Of a DNA stretch of 64,000 nucleotides, positions 25,016-33,946 are shown piece after piece. A program made the translations under genes and the position numbers. This stretch comes from an uncultured Candidatus Binatia bacterium (lineage in GTDB: Bacteria > Desulfobacterota > Binatia > Bin18): contig OY282457.1 in NCBI GenBank assembly GCA_958296235.1, positions 3,591,338 to 3,655,337 of the forward strand, given 5' to 3'. How positions within the stretch are numbered: the stretch's first letter is position 1; each line of letters starts with the position of its first letter. Below the pieces are notes generated by a model that saw only the letters and a program-made list of their open reading frames with translations, was not told the DNA's origin and ran no database searches.

Positions 25016-26017
25016 TCATTCGCTCGTCGCTGCTCGAAAGGGCAGCGCAAGCGGACGAATTGGCGAGCCGGTTGCGCCGCGCATTTTGATTGGGGCCGCA
25101 ATAAAGGCAAACTCATATACCTGGTCCCTGGCCAAATCCTCCAGCCACAGCAGTTCAAGCAGGCACACCCCTCGCTCTGCAAACAAATAGACGTGCACAC
25201 TGTCTTTCGCCATTGGAAATTTTTCGACTCCCATATTGTCCGCACCAATAATGACCGCTCCGTTATCGACCAGCCAGGCGGCACTGTCTCTGGTAATGCC
25301 CGGATCGTTATGCACGAACTTTTTGGGGTCCGGCCAGACCGTCATGCGTCCGGTGCGGATTAAAACGGCATCATTCTTCTGTAGGCGGACCCCTTGTTTC
25401 TTCATCACGCGCTGGAGATCTTCAATAGTAATCTCATACGAGGGCGGCAGCAGGGCGACGCCTTTCTCGCCCGCCACATCAATCAGAACCCCGCGGGTGA
25501 TAATGGGCGGAACGGTATCCGCGCCGGCTTTGGTCCAGCCTTTGTCGCTCAAATAGGTCGGGGCGTCGTAGCCATTAAAAATTTTCTCACCCCGTCCCAG
25601 GTGATTCAGGGCGTCAATATGCGTGCCCGTGTGGGCAGACAGGGTATAGGCGTCGTCGTATAAGGCGAGGTCGGGCGGACCGCCGGCCGGGGACAACTGC
25701 TCAACCCGCATCCCGCGCGGCGTATGCGTCAGCCACATATGAAACGGCGGGTCACCCATCCCGAGGTCGGCCAGGCCGGGCATGCCCACGAAGTTCTCAA
25801 CGCTGAGGTCATACGTTCTGCCGCTGCTGACACGCTGTAAGACGGCCAGGGTATTGGCCTCGGTTAACTCGTTGAGGACGCCGATCTCATCGTCCGGGCC
25901 ATACGGGCTTGGGGCCACTTCGTCGGCTTGAGCGAGAGACCAGGTCAGGAAAAAGACGCAGACACCCGATAATAATGTTGCTTGAAGATACGCCCGCCAA
26001 GAATTTTCCGGGTCCAT
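25016..26017 (-). CDS. secreted cyclase family protein (kynurenine-formamidase-like metallohydrolase)
   Basis: 333-residue member of the cyclase/KynB fold. ATG 26017 has AAGGAGG upstream. A signal peptide is clear (hydrophobic 13-28, likely cleavage after AQA at 31), so the enzyme is exported. The metal motif HTGTHIDALNH (His129, His133, Asp135, His139) is the family HxGTHxDxxxH signature. It has the longer form with an N-terminal extension (SPYGPDDEIGVLNELT) typical of catabolic-cluster members, which hydrolyse amides or lactones. The frame extends upstream to 26185 without a ribosome site. It is divergent from the deacetylase operon. Confidence 0.83.
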   Translation of the reverse strand: MDPENSWRAYLQATLLSGVCVFFLTWSLAQADEVAPSPYGPDDEIGVLNELTEANTLAVLQRVSSGRTYDLSVENFVGMPGLADLGMGDPPFHMWLTHTPRGMRVEQLSPAGGPPDLALYDDAYTLSAHTGTHIDALNHLGRGEKIFNGYDAPTYLSDKGWTKAGADTVPPIITRGVLIDVAGEKGVALLPPSYEITIEDLQRVMKKQGVRLQKNDAVLIRTGRMTVWPDPKKFVHNDPGITRDSAAWLVDNGAVIIGADNMGVEKFPMAKDSVHVYLFAERGVCLLELLWLEDLARDQVYEFAFIAAPIKMRGATGSPIRPLALPFRAATSE

Positions 26018-26165
26018 TTTTTCCTCCTTTTGCTTCAGCGTGATGGGTTCTGAGAACGTAGGGCAGCTCGTATAGCCTGACAAGCAAGGTTTTCCTTGAC
26101 ACCCAACACATGACAGAGCTAGGGTCCGGCTCAGGGGACACCCAGCCGAGTCGAAGGGAGGAGAT

Positions 26166-27047
26166 ATGGCTACCAAGGACATCAAGCTCGCTTATGGAAT
26201 CGATGTGGACGCGGTCGGCGGCTGGCTCGGATCGTACGGCGGCGAGGACTCGCCGGACGATATTTCACGCGGTCTGTTTGCCGGTGAAATCGGCGTGCCG
26301 CGTTTGCTCAAGCTGTTTGAGAAGTACGCTATCAAAACAAGCTGGTTTATTCCCGGTCACTCAATCGAGACGTTCCCGGAACAGACCCGCATGATTGTTG
26401 AGGCCGGACACGAGATCGGCGCGCATGGCTACTCACACGAAAATCCGATTGCCATGACGCCTCAGCAAGAAGAAGACGTGCTGGTCAAAACTATTGGCCT
26501 GATTGAGGAAAAAGCGGGCACCCGCCCGTCCGGCTATGTGGCCCCGTGGTGGGAGTTCTCGAACGTGACTAACGAACTCTTGCTCAAACACGGCTTTCGC
26601 TATGACCACAGTCTCATGCACAACGACTTTCATCCTTACTATGTCCGGGTCGGCGATACCTGGACGAATATCGACTACTCCAAGCCGGCAGAAGAATGGA
26701 TGAAGCCGCTCATGCGCGGGGAAGAAACCGACTTGGTTGAGATTCCGGCCAACTGGTATCTCGACGATCTGCCGCCCATGATGTTCATCAAAAAATCGCC
26801 CAACAGCCACGGCTTTGTGAATCCCCGCGACATTGAGCAAATGTGGCGGGATCAGTTCGACTGGATCTACCGCGAGTACGACTACGCCGTCTTCACCATG
26901 ACTATCCATCCAGACGTGAGCGGCCGCCCGCAAGTGCTGATGATGCACGAGCGTCTGATTGAATACTTCAATAGTCATGCCGGCGTGAGCTGGGCCCCAT
27001 TCTCGGAGATCGCCGCAGACTTCGCCCAACGCCAGCCGCGTCAATAG
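26166..27047 (+). CDS. polysaccharide deacetylase/allantoinase-like (NodB fold)
   Basis: 293-residue NodB-fold metal hydrolase. [12 protein letters not shown] carries the first aspartates, HSIETFPEQ follows, and the metal pair is in [10 protein letters not shown]. Late motifs are YVAPWWEFS and [11 protein letters not shown]. Absence of a signal peptide and similarity to PuuE/cyclic-imidase-like forms suggest hydrolysis of cyclic amides or formamides rather than cell-wall sugars (inference). GGGAGGAG precedes ATG. It is the first of four closely packed genes ending with a dihydropyrimidinase, which fits cyclic-amide catabolism. Confidence 0.8.
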   Translation: MATKDIKLAYGIDVDAVGGWLGSYGGEDSPDDISRGLFAGEIGVPRLLKLFEKYAIKTSWFIPGHSIETFPEQTRMIVEAGHEIGAHGYSHENPIAMTPQQEEDVLVKTIGLIEEKAGTRPSGYVAPWWEFSNVTNELLLKHGFRYDHSLMHNDFHPYYVRVGDTWTNIDYSKPAEEWMKPLMRGEETDLVEIPANWYLDDLPPMMFIKKSPNSHGFVNPRDIEQMWRDQFDWIYREYDYAVFTMTIHPDVSGRPQVLMMHERLIEYFNSHAGVSWAPFSEIAADFAQRQPRQ

Positions 27048-27072
27048 TGTCCAATACTACCCTGGAGGATGT

Positions 27073-28098
27073 ATGCAGTTTACCAAGCTTGGCAATACTG
27101 GAATGACCGTGTCACGGCTCTGCCTCGGCTGCATGAGCTATGGCGGCGGTCCGCAGCCCGAATGGGCGATGCCACGTGACTGGGCCCTGGACCAAAACGA
27201 AGCCCGCGAGCACTTTGTGGTGTCGCTCGAAGCCGGCATAAACTTTTTCGATACCGCTGATGTCTACTCGATTGGGCTGAGCGAAGAGATTACCGGACAC
27301 TGGCTGGGGGAGTTGGCCTCACGCGACGACATTGTCGTTGCCACCAAAGTATGGGGCAAGATGGGGCCTGAGCCTAATCGTGGCGGCCTGAGTCGCAAGC
27401 ATATTATTGAGGCGTGCGAACATTCTTTGCGTCGGCTCAAAATGGATTATATCGACCTGTATCAGATCCACCGCTGGGATTTTTCCACTCCGATTGAAGA
27501 AACTCTTGAAGCGCTTGATGCGCTCGTCCGCGCCGGCAAGGTGCGCTATGTCGGCGCGAGCAGCATGGCCGCCTGGCAGTTTTCCAAGGCGCTCTATCTG
27601 GCCAAGGAACACGGCTGGCACCGTTTCGTGACCATGCAGAACCACTACAACCTGATCTATCGTGAGGAAGAACGGGAGATGAATCCGCTGTGTATCGACC
27701 ACGGCGTAGGGCTCATTCCGTGGAGCCCGCTGGCGCGCGGCTTCTTTGCCGGCAACCGTCAGCCCGAGGGGAGCGCGGCCCTGACCAAGCGCGCAGAAAC
27801 CGACGCGTTTGCGCATAACAATTATTTTCGTGAGAACGATTTCGTTATTGCCGCGACAGTAGAAAAGGTCGCCGAACAGCGGGGTGTCACCCCAACCCAG
27901 ATTGCCTGTGCCTGGATACTCCAGGCGCCGGGCGTTACCGCGCCCATAATCGGAGCCACGAAACTGCATCATCTGGAAGAACTCTTCGCGGCGGTGGATA
28001 TGGCGCTGAGCGATGAGGAAGTCGCGGCGCTCGAAGCGCCCTATCAGCCCCATCCCATCCTGGGGCATGAGCAACCGAACCCGGCCACGATGGTCTAA
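27073..28098 (+). CDS. aldo/keto reductase
   Basis: 341-residue TIM-barrel NADPH reductase. It begins MQFTKLGNTGMTVSRLCLG. The catalytic Asp/Tyr are in FFDTADVYSIG, the Lys in VVATKVWG and the His in YQIHRWD. The cofactor region includes IPWSPLARGFF and GVTAPIIGATKL. It is an AKR11/YajO-like form. GGAGG precedes ATG; gaps of 25 and 11 nt to its neighbours indicate one operon. The substrate is not inferable. Confidence 0.88.
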   Translation: MQFTKLGNTGMTVSRLCLGCMSYGGGPQPEWAMPRDWALDQNEAREHFVVSLEAGINFFDTADVYSIGLSEEITGHWLGELASRDDIVVATKVWGKMGPEPNRGGLSRKHIIEACEHSLRRLKMDYIDLYQIHRWDFSTPIEETLEALDALVRAGKVRYVGASSMAAWQFSKALYLAKEHGWHRFVTMQNHYNLIYREEEREMNPLCIDHGVGLIPWSPLARGFFAGNRQPEGSAALTKRAETDAFAHNNYFRENDFVIAATVEKVAEQRGVTPTQIACAWILQAPGVTAPIIGATKLHHLEELFAAVDMALSDEEVAALEAPYQPHPILGHEQPNPATMV

Positions 28099-28109
28099 GG
28101 AGGTGAGAG

Positions 28110-28604
28110 ATGGACAACGAATGGGCGGAAAAACTGGCGATTCAGGAGCTCTTTGCCCGCTATGCCCACGCCATTGACGACCTCAATCCCGAGGCCTGGG
28201 TCGAATGCTTCACACCGGACGGAGTTTTTCAGGTCGGGACGCGCGCCATGCGTGGCCAGACGGCGCTTCGTGGCTATGCCGATGTGCACGTCCGGGAAAT
28301 TCGCTGCCGGCATCTGATGGCCAACTTTCTGTATGAGGTGAACGGAGACGACGCTACAGGCCAGTGCAGTATGCTGGCTACGCTGGCCACCCGCGGCGGG
28401 TATAAAATTTTTGCCCAGGGCCGCTATGTTGATCGCCTGGTCAAACACGCCGGCGCCTGGCGCATTGCCCATCGAAAAGTCGAAACCGATCAGCTTGCCT
28501 CCAATCCCACCGGGATTACGAGTATTGCTGACCCCGATGTCGCTGCTCTGGTGCAAGCCTTGGTGGATGCGGCCCGCAAACTCGGGGAGCGAGTACCAGT
28601 GTAA
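28110..28604 (+). CDS. SnoaL-like/NTF2-fold protein (nuclear transport factor 2 family)
   Basis: 164-residue protein with the NTF2-like cone fold: IQELFARYAHAIDDLNPEAWVECFTPDG, residues about 10-37, and the late WRIAHRKVETDQL. This is the SnoaL_4/ring-hydroxylating beta-subunit-like pattern. Members serve as isomerases, dehydratases or binding subunits. AAGGAGG lies before ATG. It sits between the aldo/keto reductase and the dihydropyrimidinase in one operon. Confidence 0.8.
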   Translation: MDNEWAEKLAIQELFARYAHAIDDLNPEAWVECFTPDGVFQVGTRAMRGQTALRGYADVHVREIRCRHLMANFLYEVNGDDATGQCSMLATLATRGGYKIFAQGRYVDRLVKHAGAWRIAHRKVETDQLASNPTGITSIADPDVAALVQALVDAARKLGERVPV

Positions 28605-28628
28605 ACATCGTCTTCAAAGGAGGGCAGT

Positions 28629-29996
28629 ATGGAGTGCGTGATTCGGAACGGAACGGTCGTGACTGCGAGTGACAGTACACCGGCCGATGTCGGCATTGAG
28701 GGCGGTAAGATCACACACATCGGTCAGGGATTAGGACCGGCAGCCAGGGAAATAGACGCAAGCGGACAATATCTTTTCCCCGGCGGTGTTGATGTGCATA
28801 CCCATGTGGACATCGAACTCATGGGCCACCGCTCGGTTGATGATTTTTACTCTGGGACTGTGGCGGCGGCGTGTGGCGGTGTGACCACCATCGTCGATTA
28901 TGCCTTGCCCGAGGCGGGCCAGTCGATTCAGGGCAGTGTCGACGCCTGGGAAGAGAAAGCCAGGGACAAATCCATTATCGACTACGGCATCCACCCCGTT
29001 ATCCTGGAGCCGACCCAGCAGATTATTGACGAGATGGCCGACGCGATTGCCGAAGGCCATACCAGCTTTAAGTTGTTCATGATTGGCATGGCCCGTTTTG
29101 ACGAGTTGGCAGCCGACTATCTCAAGGTCATGGCCCAGGCTGGCAAACACGGGGCGCTGACCAATATCCACGCCGAAGATCAATGTTTGATCGGCTATCT
29201 GTGCGAACAAATGACGACCGAGGGCAAGCTCGGACCCAAGCATTTCCCCGACTCGCGGCCCCGTGAGTCCGAGGGCTTGGCTGTGCAGCGCGCTATCAGT
29301 ATGGCGAAGTACGCTGAAGCCCCTATCTATTTAGTCCATCTGTCGTGTGAGGAAGCCTTGGCGCCGATTCGTCAGGCCCGCGCCCACGGCCAGATCATCT
29401 ACGGCGAAACCCGGCCGCTGTATTTGCACCTGTCGCGCGAACGCTTTGAGGAGCCGGACGCCGAACGCTATGTTGGCTGGCCGCCCCTCCGAGAGGCGTC
29501 CCAGATGCAGGTCATGTGGGATGGCTTACGCAACGATAATCTGCAAACCGTGGCTACGGATCACTGCGGCTGGAACTTGGCCCAGAAAAAAGCGGGCAAG
29601 ACCGTAGACGAATTGCTGCCCGGCATGTCCAACCTCGAAACCCTGATCCCGATGCTCTACTCCGAAGGGGTCAGCCAGGGGAAACTGTCGCTCAACCGCT
29701 TCGTCGAAGTCAGTGCTACCAACCCGGCCAAGCTGTTTGGTCTCTACCCCCAAAAGGGCACGCTTGCCGTGGGGTCGGACGCCGACATCGTGATCTTTGA
29801 TCCGAGGAAAGCCGTGACCATTCGTCATCGCAATATGCACTCTCGCGCCGACTATGAGCTGTACGAAGGCTTTGAGATCACTGGCTGGCCAACGCATACC
29901 CTCTCGCGGGGGGAGGTAATTGTCGAAAACGGGACGGTCTTAGGAAACGCGGGAAGAGGGAAGCTGCTGAAAAGGAAACGCTTTACGCCGCTGTAG
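28629..29996 (+). CDS. dihydropyrimidinase/hydantoinase (cyclic amidohydrolase)
   Basis: 455-residue metallo-hydrolase of the DHPase family, opening cyclic amides such as dihydropyrimidines and hydantoins. The first metal ligands are in GVDVHTHVD (His57, His59). The likely carboxylated lysine is Lys148 in TSFKLF. Next come NIHAED and VHLSCEEAL, then the metal Asp in VATDHCGWN. Length and C-terminal Ala-rich segment are usual. AAAGGAGG precedes ATG. It is the last gene of the 26166-29996 operon and conceptually complements the hydantoinase A/B genes at 44-48 kb. Confidence 0.9.
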   Translation: MECVIRNGTVVTASDSTPADVGIEGGKITHIGQGLGPAAREIDASGQYLFPGGVDVHTHVDIELMGHRSVDDFYSGTVAAACGGVTTIVDYALPEAGQSIQGSVDAWEEKARDKSIIDYGIHPVILEPTQQIIDEMADAIAEGHTSFKLFMIGMARFDELAADYLKVMAQAGKHGALTNIHAEDQCLIGYLCEQMTTEGKLGPKHFPDSRPRESEGLAVQRAISMAKYAEAPIYLVHLSCEEALAPIRQARAHGQIIYGETRPLYLHLSRERFEEPDAERYVGWPPLREASQMQVMWDGLRNDNLQTVATDHCGWNLAQKKAGKTVDELLPGMSNLETLIPMLYSEGVSQGKLSLNRFVEVSATNPAKLFGLYPQKGTLAVGSDADIVIFDPRKAVTIRHRNMHSRADYELYEGFEITGWPTHTLSRGEVIVENGTVLGNAGRGKLLKRKRFTPL

Positions 29997-30100
29997 GAGG
30001 GGACCCTGGCAGGGCTAACGACTGCCGCGCCAGAGCGGCCATGTATAATGTAAACGGACAGGGCAGGTGGTCGCGTCCCAGCTTGCCCCCTCACTCCCAG

Positions 30101-30123
30101 CCCTCTCCCTCCAGGGGAGAGGG
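30101..30123. terminator. possible bidirectional terminator/dispersed hairpin
   Basis: CCCTCTCC, an 7-base loop, then GGAGAGGG forms an 8-bp stem between convergent genes (stops at 29996 and 30136). There is no long T run. The sequence type (paired CCCTCTCC/GGAGAGGG next to CTCACTCCCAG) is also common as a dispersed intergenic hairpin. Confidence 0.4.
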
Positions 30124-30135
30124 AGCAATTGCGTA

Positions 30136-31650
30136 TTACTTTGCCACCTGGCCCTCGGCCTGAGCGTTCACGCTGACCTCGGCGCCACCTTGTGCCAGAA
30201 CCGCGGCGGCAGTCTCTTCCACCGCCGTTCCCTTGAAAAAGTCCGGGTTCATCCCACCCAGGAACCGAATCGGATTATCGCAGGTGAAATCGCGGAAGTT
30301 CTCCGCAGTCATCAGCCCGTCTTCCACGAACTCGTAGGTTTCGGGCAGGACATGGGCCATATTCGGGACATCAAAATGGCCGATGTCGGAACCGAACAGG
30401 GCGTGCAACTGCGCGTCAAACGGATTATTTTTGCGGTTGAAGGCCAGAGTATTCATCCGATCGTCCGCCTCGCAGCCAAAGTAGAAATTCGTGGTAAACA
30501 GGTCCTTGATATCCTCGGCCGTGGTGATGCCGCAGGCCGAGTAGTCATCCAGATTTTCAATGCCGCCGGTATCGACCGAACCCTTGGGCGGCATGGCGGT
30601 ATCCAGGGCCGCTTCCCGCCGGCGCAGGGCCTCAACAATGGTGGCGTTACCGTACTGCTCGGCCAGTTCACGGAACAGGGTATGGTCGAGGTTGGCCGGG
30701 TCAACTTCGGCCAGGGCATCGATATTGCGCTTTTCCCAGTGTTCGATCAGATCGACGTATAACTGACACGCCCAGCCGACCCCGCCTTCGAGAAAGGCGA
30801 ACTTGAGCTGCGGGAAGCGGCGCGTCACACCACCCAGGAACAGCGCCTTACACACTGCCTCGTTGGCAGCCGCGAAATGACCAATATGGTTATAGGTGAA
30901 ATTGCTCGGCGACATGCGCATGGCAAACCCGCGGCCGCCGGAATGAAAGGACGGAGCGACTTTGAGCTCGACGCATTTGGCCCAGACCGGGTCATAGTTA
31001 TAGTCGCTGTCCAGACCCAGGACATCCCGATACGCAACGAATTTCGCCGCGTCGGGGTGAACCTCAGTCGCAGCCGGAACATCGCGCCGGATCAGGCTGC
31101 CCAACATGACGACCTTCAAACCGAGTTGCGTAACTGCGTATTCCAGCTCGGTAACGGCCTCGTCCGGGGTGTGCATGGGAATTACCCCCGCGGGTGTCAG
31201 CCGATCGGCATATTTGCCAAAATACTCGGCGCTAAAGGTATTGAAGGCGCGGCAGGCCGCCCGACGCTGCTCTGCGTCGGGAATCAGCGGCAGACCCAGG
31301 CCGGCTGTGGGATACATGACGCTGAAGTCGAAGCCAAATTCGTCCAGCCGCTCATACAAGAGCTGCGGCATGACCGCGGTGGCCCGGTCGCGTGTATTCT
31401 TGGTCGGCAGCGCCCAGAACGCCTGCTGCCCGGTCCCGTTAGCCCGGCGCTCGGCCACGGACATGGCCAGTTCTTTTTGCACCAGCTTGGGGAAGAAAGA
31501 GAATCCTTCGACAGCCTTATCCCCGCCTATTTTTCGCATTTCCTCTCTGACCAAAGGACCGAATTCCAGCCAGTGGCCATCCGCGTCGATAATGGGATGA
31601 TGCAACTGGGCGCGTACCTCTGATGTTGCTGCGTGTCCGTTACTGCTCAT
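30136..31650 (-). CDS. amidohydrolase family 2 protein, long form
   Basis: 504-residue ACMSD-like amidohydrolase. The N-terminal motif is HHPIIDADGHWLEFG (a DGHW variant of the usual DxHxxE). It also has RDRATAVMPQLLYERLDEFGFD, APSFHSGGRG, GGVGWA and the C-terminal acid region FGSDIGHFDVPNM. It is longer than the 369-residue homologue at 4409-5518. AAGGAGGGGG precedes ATG 31650. The gene follows a Rieske oxygenase (113 nt), consistent with hydrolysis or decarboxylation of an oxygenated product. Substrate unknown. Confidence 0.84.
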   Translation of the reverse strand: MSSNGHAATSEVRAQLHHPIIDADGHWLEFGPLVREEMRKIGGDKAVEGFSFFPKLVQKELAMSVAERRANGTGQQAFWALPTKNTRDRATAVMPQLLYERLDEFGFDFSVMYPTAGLGLPLIPDAEQRRAACRAFNTFSAEYFGKYADRLTPAGVIPMHTPDEAVTELEYAVTQLGLKVVMLGSLIRRDVPAATEVHPDAAKFVAYRDVLGLDSDYNYDPVWAKCVELKVAPSFHSGGRGFAMRMSPSNFTYNHIGHFAAANEAVCKALFLGGVTRRFPQLKFAFLEGGVGWACQLYVDLIEHWEKRNIDALAEVDPANLDHTLFRELAEQYGNATIVEALRRREAALDTAMPPKGSVDTGGIENLDDYSACGITTAEDIKDLFTTNFYFGCEADDRMNTLAFNRKNNPFDAQLHALFGSDIGHFDVPNMAHVLPETYEFVEDGLMTAENFRDFTCDNPIRFLGGMNPDFFKGTAVEETAAAVLAQGGAEVSVNAQAEGQVAK

Positions 31651-31763
31651 TTTCCCCCTCCTTAGTCGATTTCGTGTCCTCTGCTGGACTGCCGGACGAC
31701 TGTCCGGCTGGGTATGAGGACCATAGGAAGTTTCTTGACGCTTTTCAATATGGTGTGTACGCC

Positions 31764-32954
31764 TCAGCCCCCAGAGACATACGCATCAATCGCCTTATGC
31801 GAGTGCCGCACCAAGACTTCCTCGTCGTTCAGATTGAAGTGCGTTCTGATTCCAGTCGCGAGCATGGCCTGGGTGGCTTCCAGCGTGCTGCCGTCCTCCA
31901 GGAGGGTATCGCGCAATACACATTTGCTGACCTCCTGACTGAAGCGCTGGCCCGGCTGTGTTGTCGGCGGGCAGTATAAACAGGCTTCCCAGAGGGTGCG
32001 GCTGGCCGTGAGCGGCCAGAAATGATGCGTGACATACGTCCCGGCAGAGACATCGACTGAAAAATTGGGAAAGATCACATTCAGATCAAACGCCCACTGC
32101 GGGCTGCGGGTCGGATTAACGCCGAGCGGGAGGTGGTCTTGTGCAATATGGCCTTGGGTGACGACCGAGCCAAAACGATAGGCCAGGGCTTCGACCGGCG
32201 CGGGCTGATGGCTGGGGTTGCCATACAGGGACATCATCCGATGGCGAGGATGGAGTTTGATGGTCAATGCGTGACTGAACGGATTATCCGGCCCGGAAAA
32301 GGTATCGCCAATGGTGCGTCGGTGGAGGACCGGAACGTGGTAGATCTCCTGAAAGGCGTCCAGGGCGACTTTCCAGTTGCAGTTGACCTGAGTGGCGTAG
32401 CGATAACAGGTTGACATGTGGTGAAAGGGATAGCCATGCAGCTGCCGGCCAAACTCGCCCATGAATTCGCCCAGCGTTTCGCCTGGGTGCGGATCAATAT
32501 GGACGAAGAGAAACCCTGCCCAGCTATCGAGTGTCACCGGCGTGAGACCCAGCCTGTCTGGATCGAGATCAAAAAAGCGATCCTTATCCGGCACAAACCT
32601 GAGCCGTCCATCCAGGCCGTAGGACCAGCCGTGGAATTTGCACGTCAACCGCCGGCAGGCGCCGTGCGTGTCCCAGACGAGCTTATTGCCGCGATGAGAA
32701 CACATATTGTGAAAGGCGCGCATCCGACCGTCTGCGCCCCGCACGACAAGAACAGAGGTCTGACAAATGGTCAGCTCTTTGACAAAATAATCGCCAGCGT
32801 TGGGGATGTCCTCGACACGTCCAATATTCAGCCACACCCGACGAAACAAGCGCTCCCGCTCTTGCTCAAAATAAGTGGGCGAGACGCACGGCTCGATCGG
32901 GACGGGTTGCGTGCCGAGTCCGGCCGGGGTATGCCGCGCGTGGCGCTCCTGCAT
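31764..32954 (-). CDS. Rieske aromatic ring-hydroxylating oxygenase, alpha subunit
   Basis: 396-residue oxygenase. The Rieske ligands are Cys85-His87 (MCSHRGN) and Cys105-His108 (CKFHGWSY). The mononuclear iron ligands are in ALDAFQEIYHVPVLH (His206, His211). The domain order and size match the large subunits of ring-hydroxylating dioxygenases. ATG 32954 starts 11 nt after the aldo/keto reductase stop; the frame remains open to 33116 inside that gene but is not family sequence. No beta subunit or reductase gene is adjacent. Confidence 0.86.
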   Translation of the reverse strand: MQERHARHTPAGLGTQPVPIEPCVSPTYFEQERERLFRRVWLNIGRVEDIPNAGDYFVKELTICQTSVLVVRGADGRMRAFHNMCSHRGNKLVWDTHGACRRLTCKFHGWSYGLDGRLRFVPDKDRFFDLDPDRLGLTPVTLDSWAGFLFVHIDPHPGETLGEFMGEFGRQLHGYPFHHMSTCYRYATQVNCNWKVALDAFQEIYHVPVLHRRTIGDTFSGPDNPFSHALTIKLHPRHRMMSLYGNPSHQPAPVEALAYRFGSVVTQGHIAQDHLPLGVNPTRSPQWAFDLNVIFPNFSVDVSAGTYVTHHFWPLTASRTLWEACLYCPPTTQPGQRFSQEVSKCVLRDTLLEDGSTLEATQAMLATGIRTHFNLNDEEVLVRHSHKAIDAYVSGG

Positions 32955-32965
32955 ATGGAGGCCCT

Positions 32966-33913
32966 CTAGGCTGGAACGCCGGAAGCGAGCGCATCGACTT
33001 GCGTCACTTCTTCCGCCGAGAGCTTCCAGTGCGCCGCGGCCGCATTCGCCCGCACCTGCGCCGGCGTCGTCGCTCCAGCTATCACCGAGCTGACGCACGG
33101 CTGGGCAGCCAGCCACGACATGGCGAGTTCAAGCAGGCTGTGGCCTCGCTGTTCTGCAAAGTCTTGCAGAACCTCAACCTTGGCAAAATTCTCATCAGAG
33201 GCCATACGCTGCGTGAATGGCAGAACGGCCAGCCGCGTTCCGGGCGCAAAGTCTTCACCGCGGCGATATTTGCCGGTCAACATGCCGCTGGCCAAAGGAA
33301 AATAGGGCAACTGGCCGAGCCCATGCCGCTCACAGGCTGGGATGGCGTCTGCCTCAACCGCGCGATTCAACAGGCTCCAGTCATTCTGCGCAGTGACAAA
33401 ATGAGCGCAAGCGCGCGCTGTGGATTGTTTGACTGCTTCGTGCATCTGCTCGGCAGAAAAGTTTGAATGTCCGATGGCACGCACTTTGCCCTGTTGGACC
33501 AGGGTGTCCAGGGTGTCCAGGGTCTCTTCAATCGGCGTGTTCGGATCCGGATAGTGCATTTGATACAGGTCAATCCAGTCGGTTTGTAAGCGGCGCAGGC
33601 TGTCCTCGACACACCGCAGAATATATTCACGTGACCCCCATCGTTCGCCGGATTCGGCTATCTTGGCGACACCACCGAATTTTGTGGCCAGAACGATATC
33701 TTTGCGACGCCGGCCTAACACCTGCCCCAGGAACTCTTCAGACTGGCCTTTGCCGTACATGTCTGCGGTATCAAAGCAGGTAATGCCGACCTCCAGAGCC
33801 GTGTCGATCACAGCCCGGCTGGCTTCCAAATCAATCTTCATTCCAAAGTTGTTACACCCCAGACCGACCAGACTGGCCTGGATTCCCGATGCGCCAAGCG
33901 GACGTGTTTCCAT
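32966..33913 (-). CDS. aldo/keto reductase
   Basis: 315-residue NADPH-dependent TIM-barrel reductase. It starts METRPLGASGIQASLVGLGCNN. Catalytic residues are in CFDTADMYGKG (Asp, Tyr), LATKFGG (Lys) and LYQMHYPDP (His). Cofactor segments are PYFPLASGMLTG and SSVIAGATTPAQV. TGAGGAG precedes ATG 33913. It lies between the amidase (33 nt) and the Rieske oxygenase (11 nt) in a leftward operon. Confidence 0.88.
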   Translation of the reverse strand: METRPLGASGIQASLVGLGCNNFGMKIDLEASRAVIDTALEVGITCFDTADMYGKGQSEEFLGQVLGRRRKDIVLATKFGGVAKIAESGERWGSREYILRCVEDSLRRLQTDWIDLYQMHYPDPNTPIEETLDTLDTLVQQGKVRAIGHSNFSAEQMHEAVKQSTARACAHFVTAQNDWSLLNRAVEADAIPACERHGLGQLPYFPLASGMLTGKYRRGEDFAPGTRLAVLPFTQRMASDENFAKVEVLQDFAEQRGHSLLELAMSWLAAQPCVSSVIAGATTPAQVRANAAAAHWKLSAEEVTQVDALASGVPA

Positions 33914-33946
33914 AGACGATTTCTCCTCAGAGCGGATTGGTTTTTT

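Noticed and set aside
26131..26160. AGTCGAAGGGAGG as a repeat copy
   Set aside because: Too short a match to the dispersed repeat and it contains the ribosome site of the deacetylase gene.
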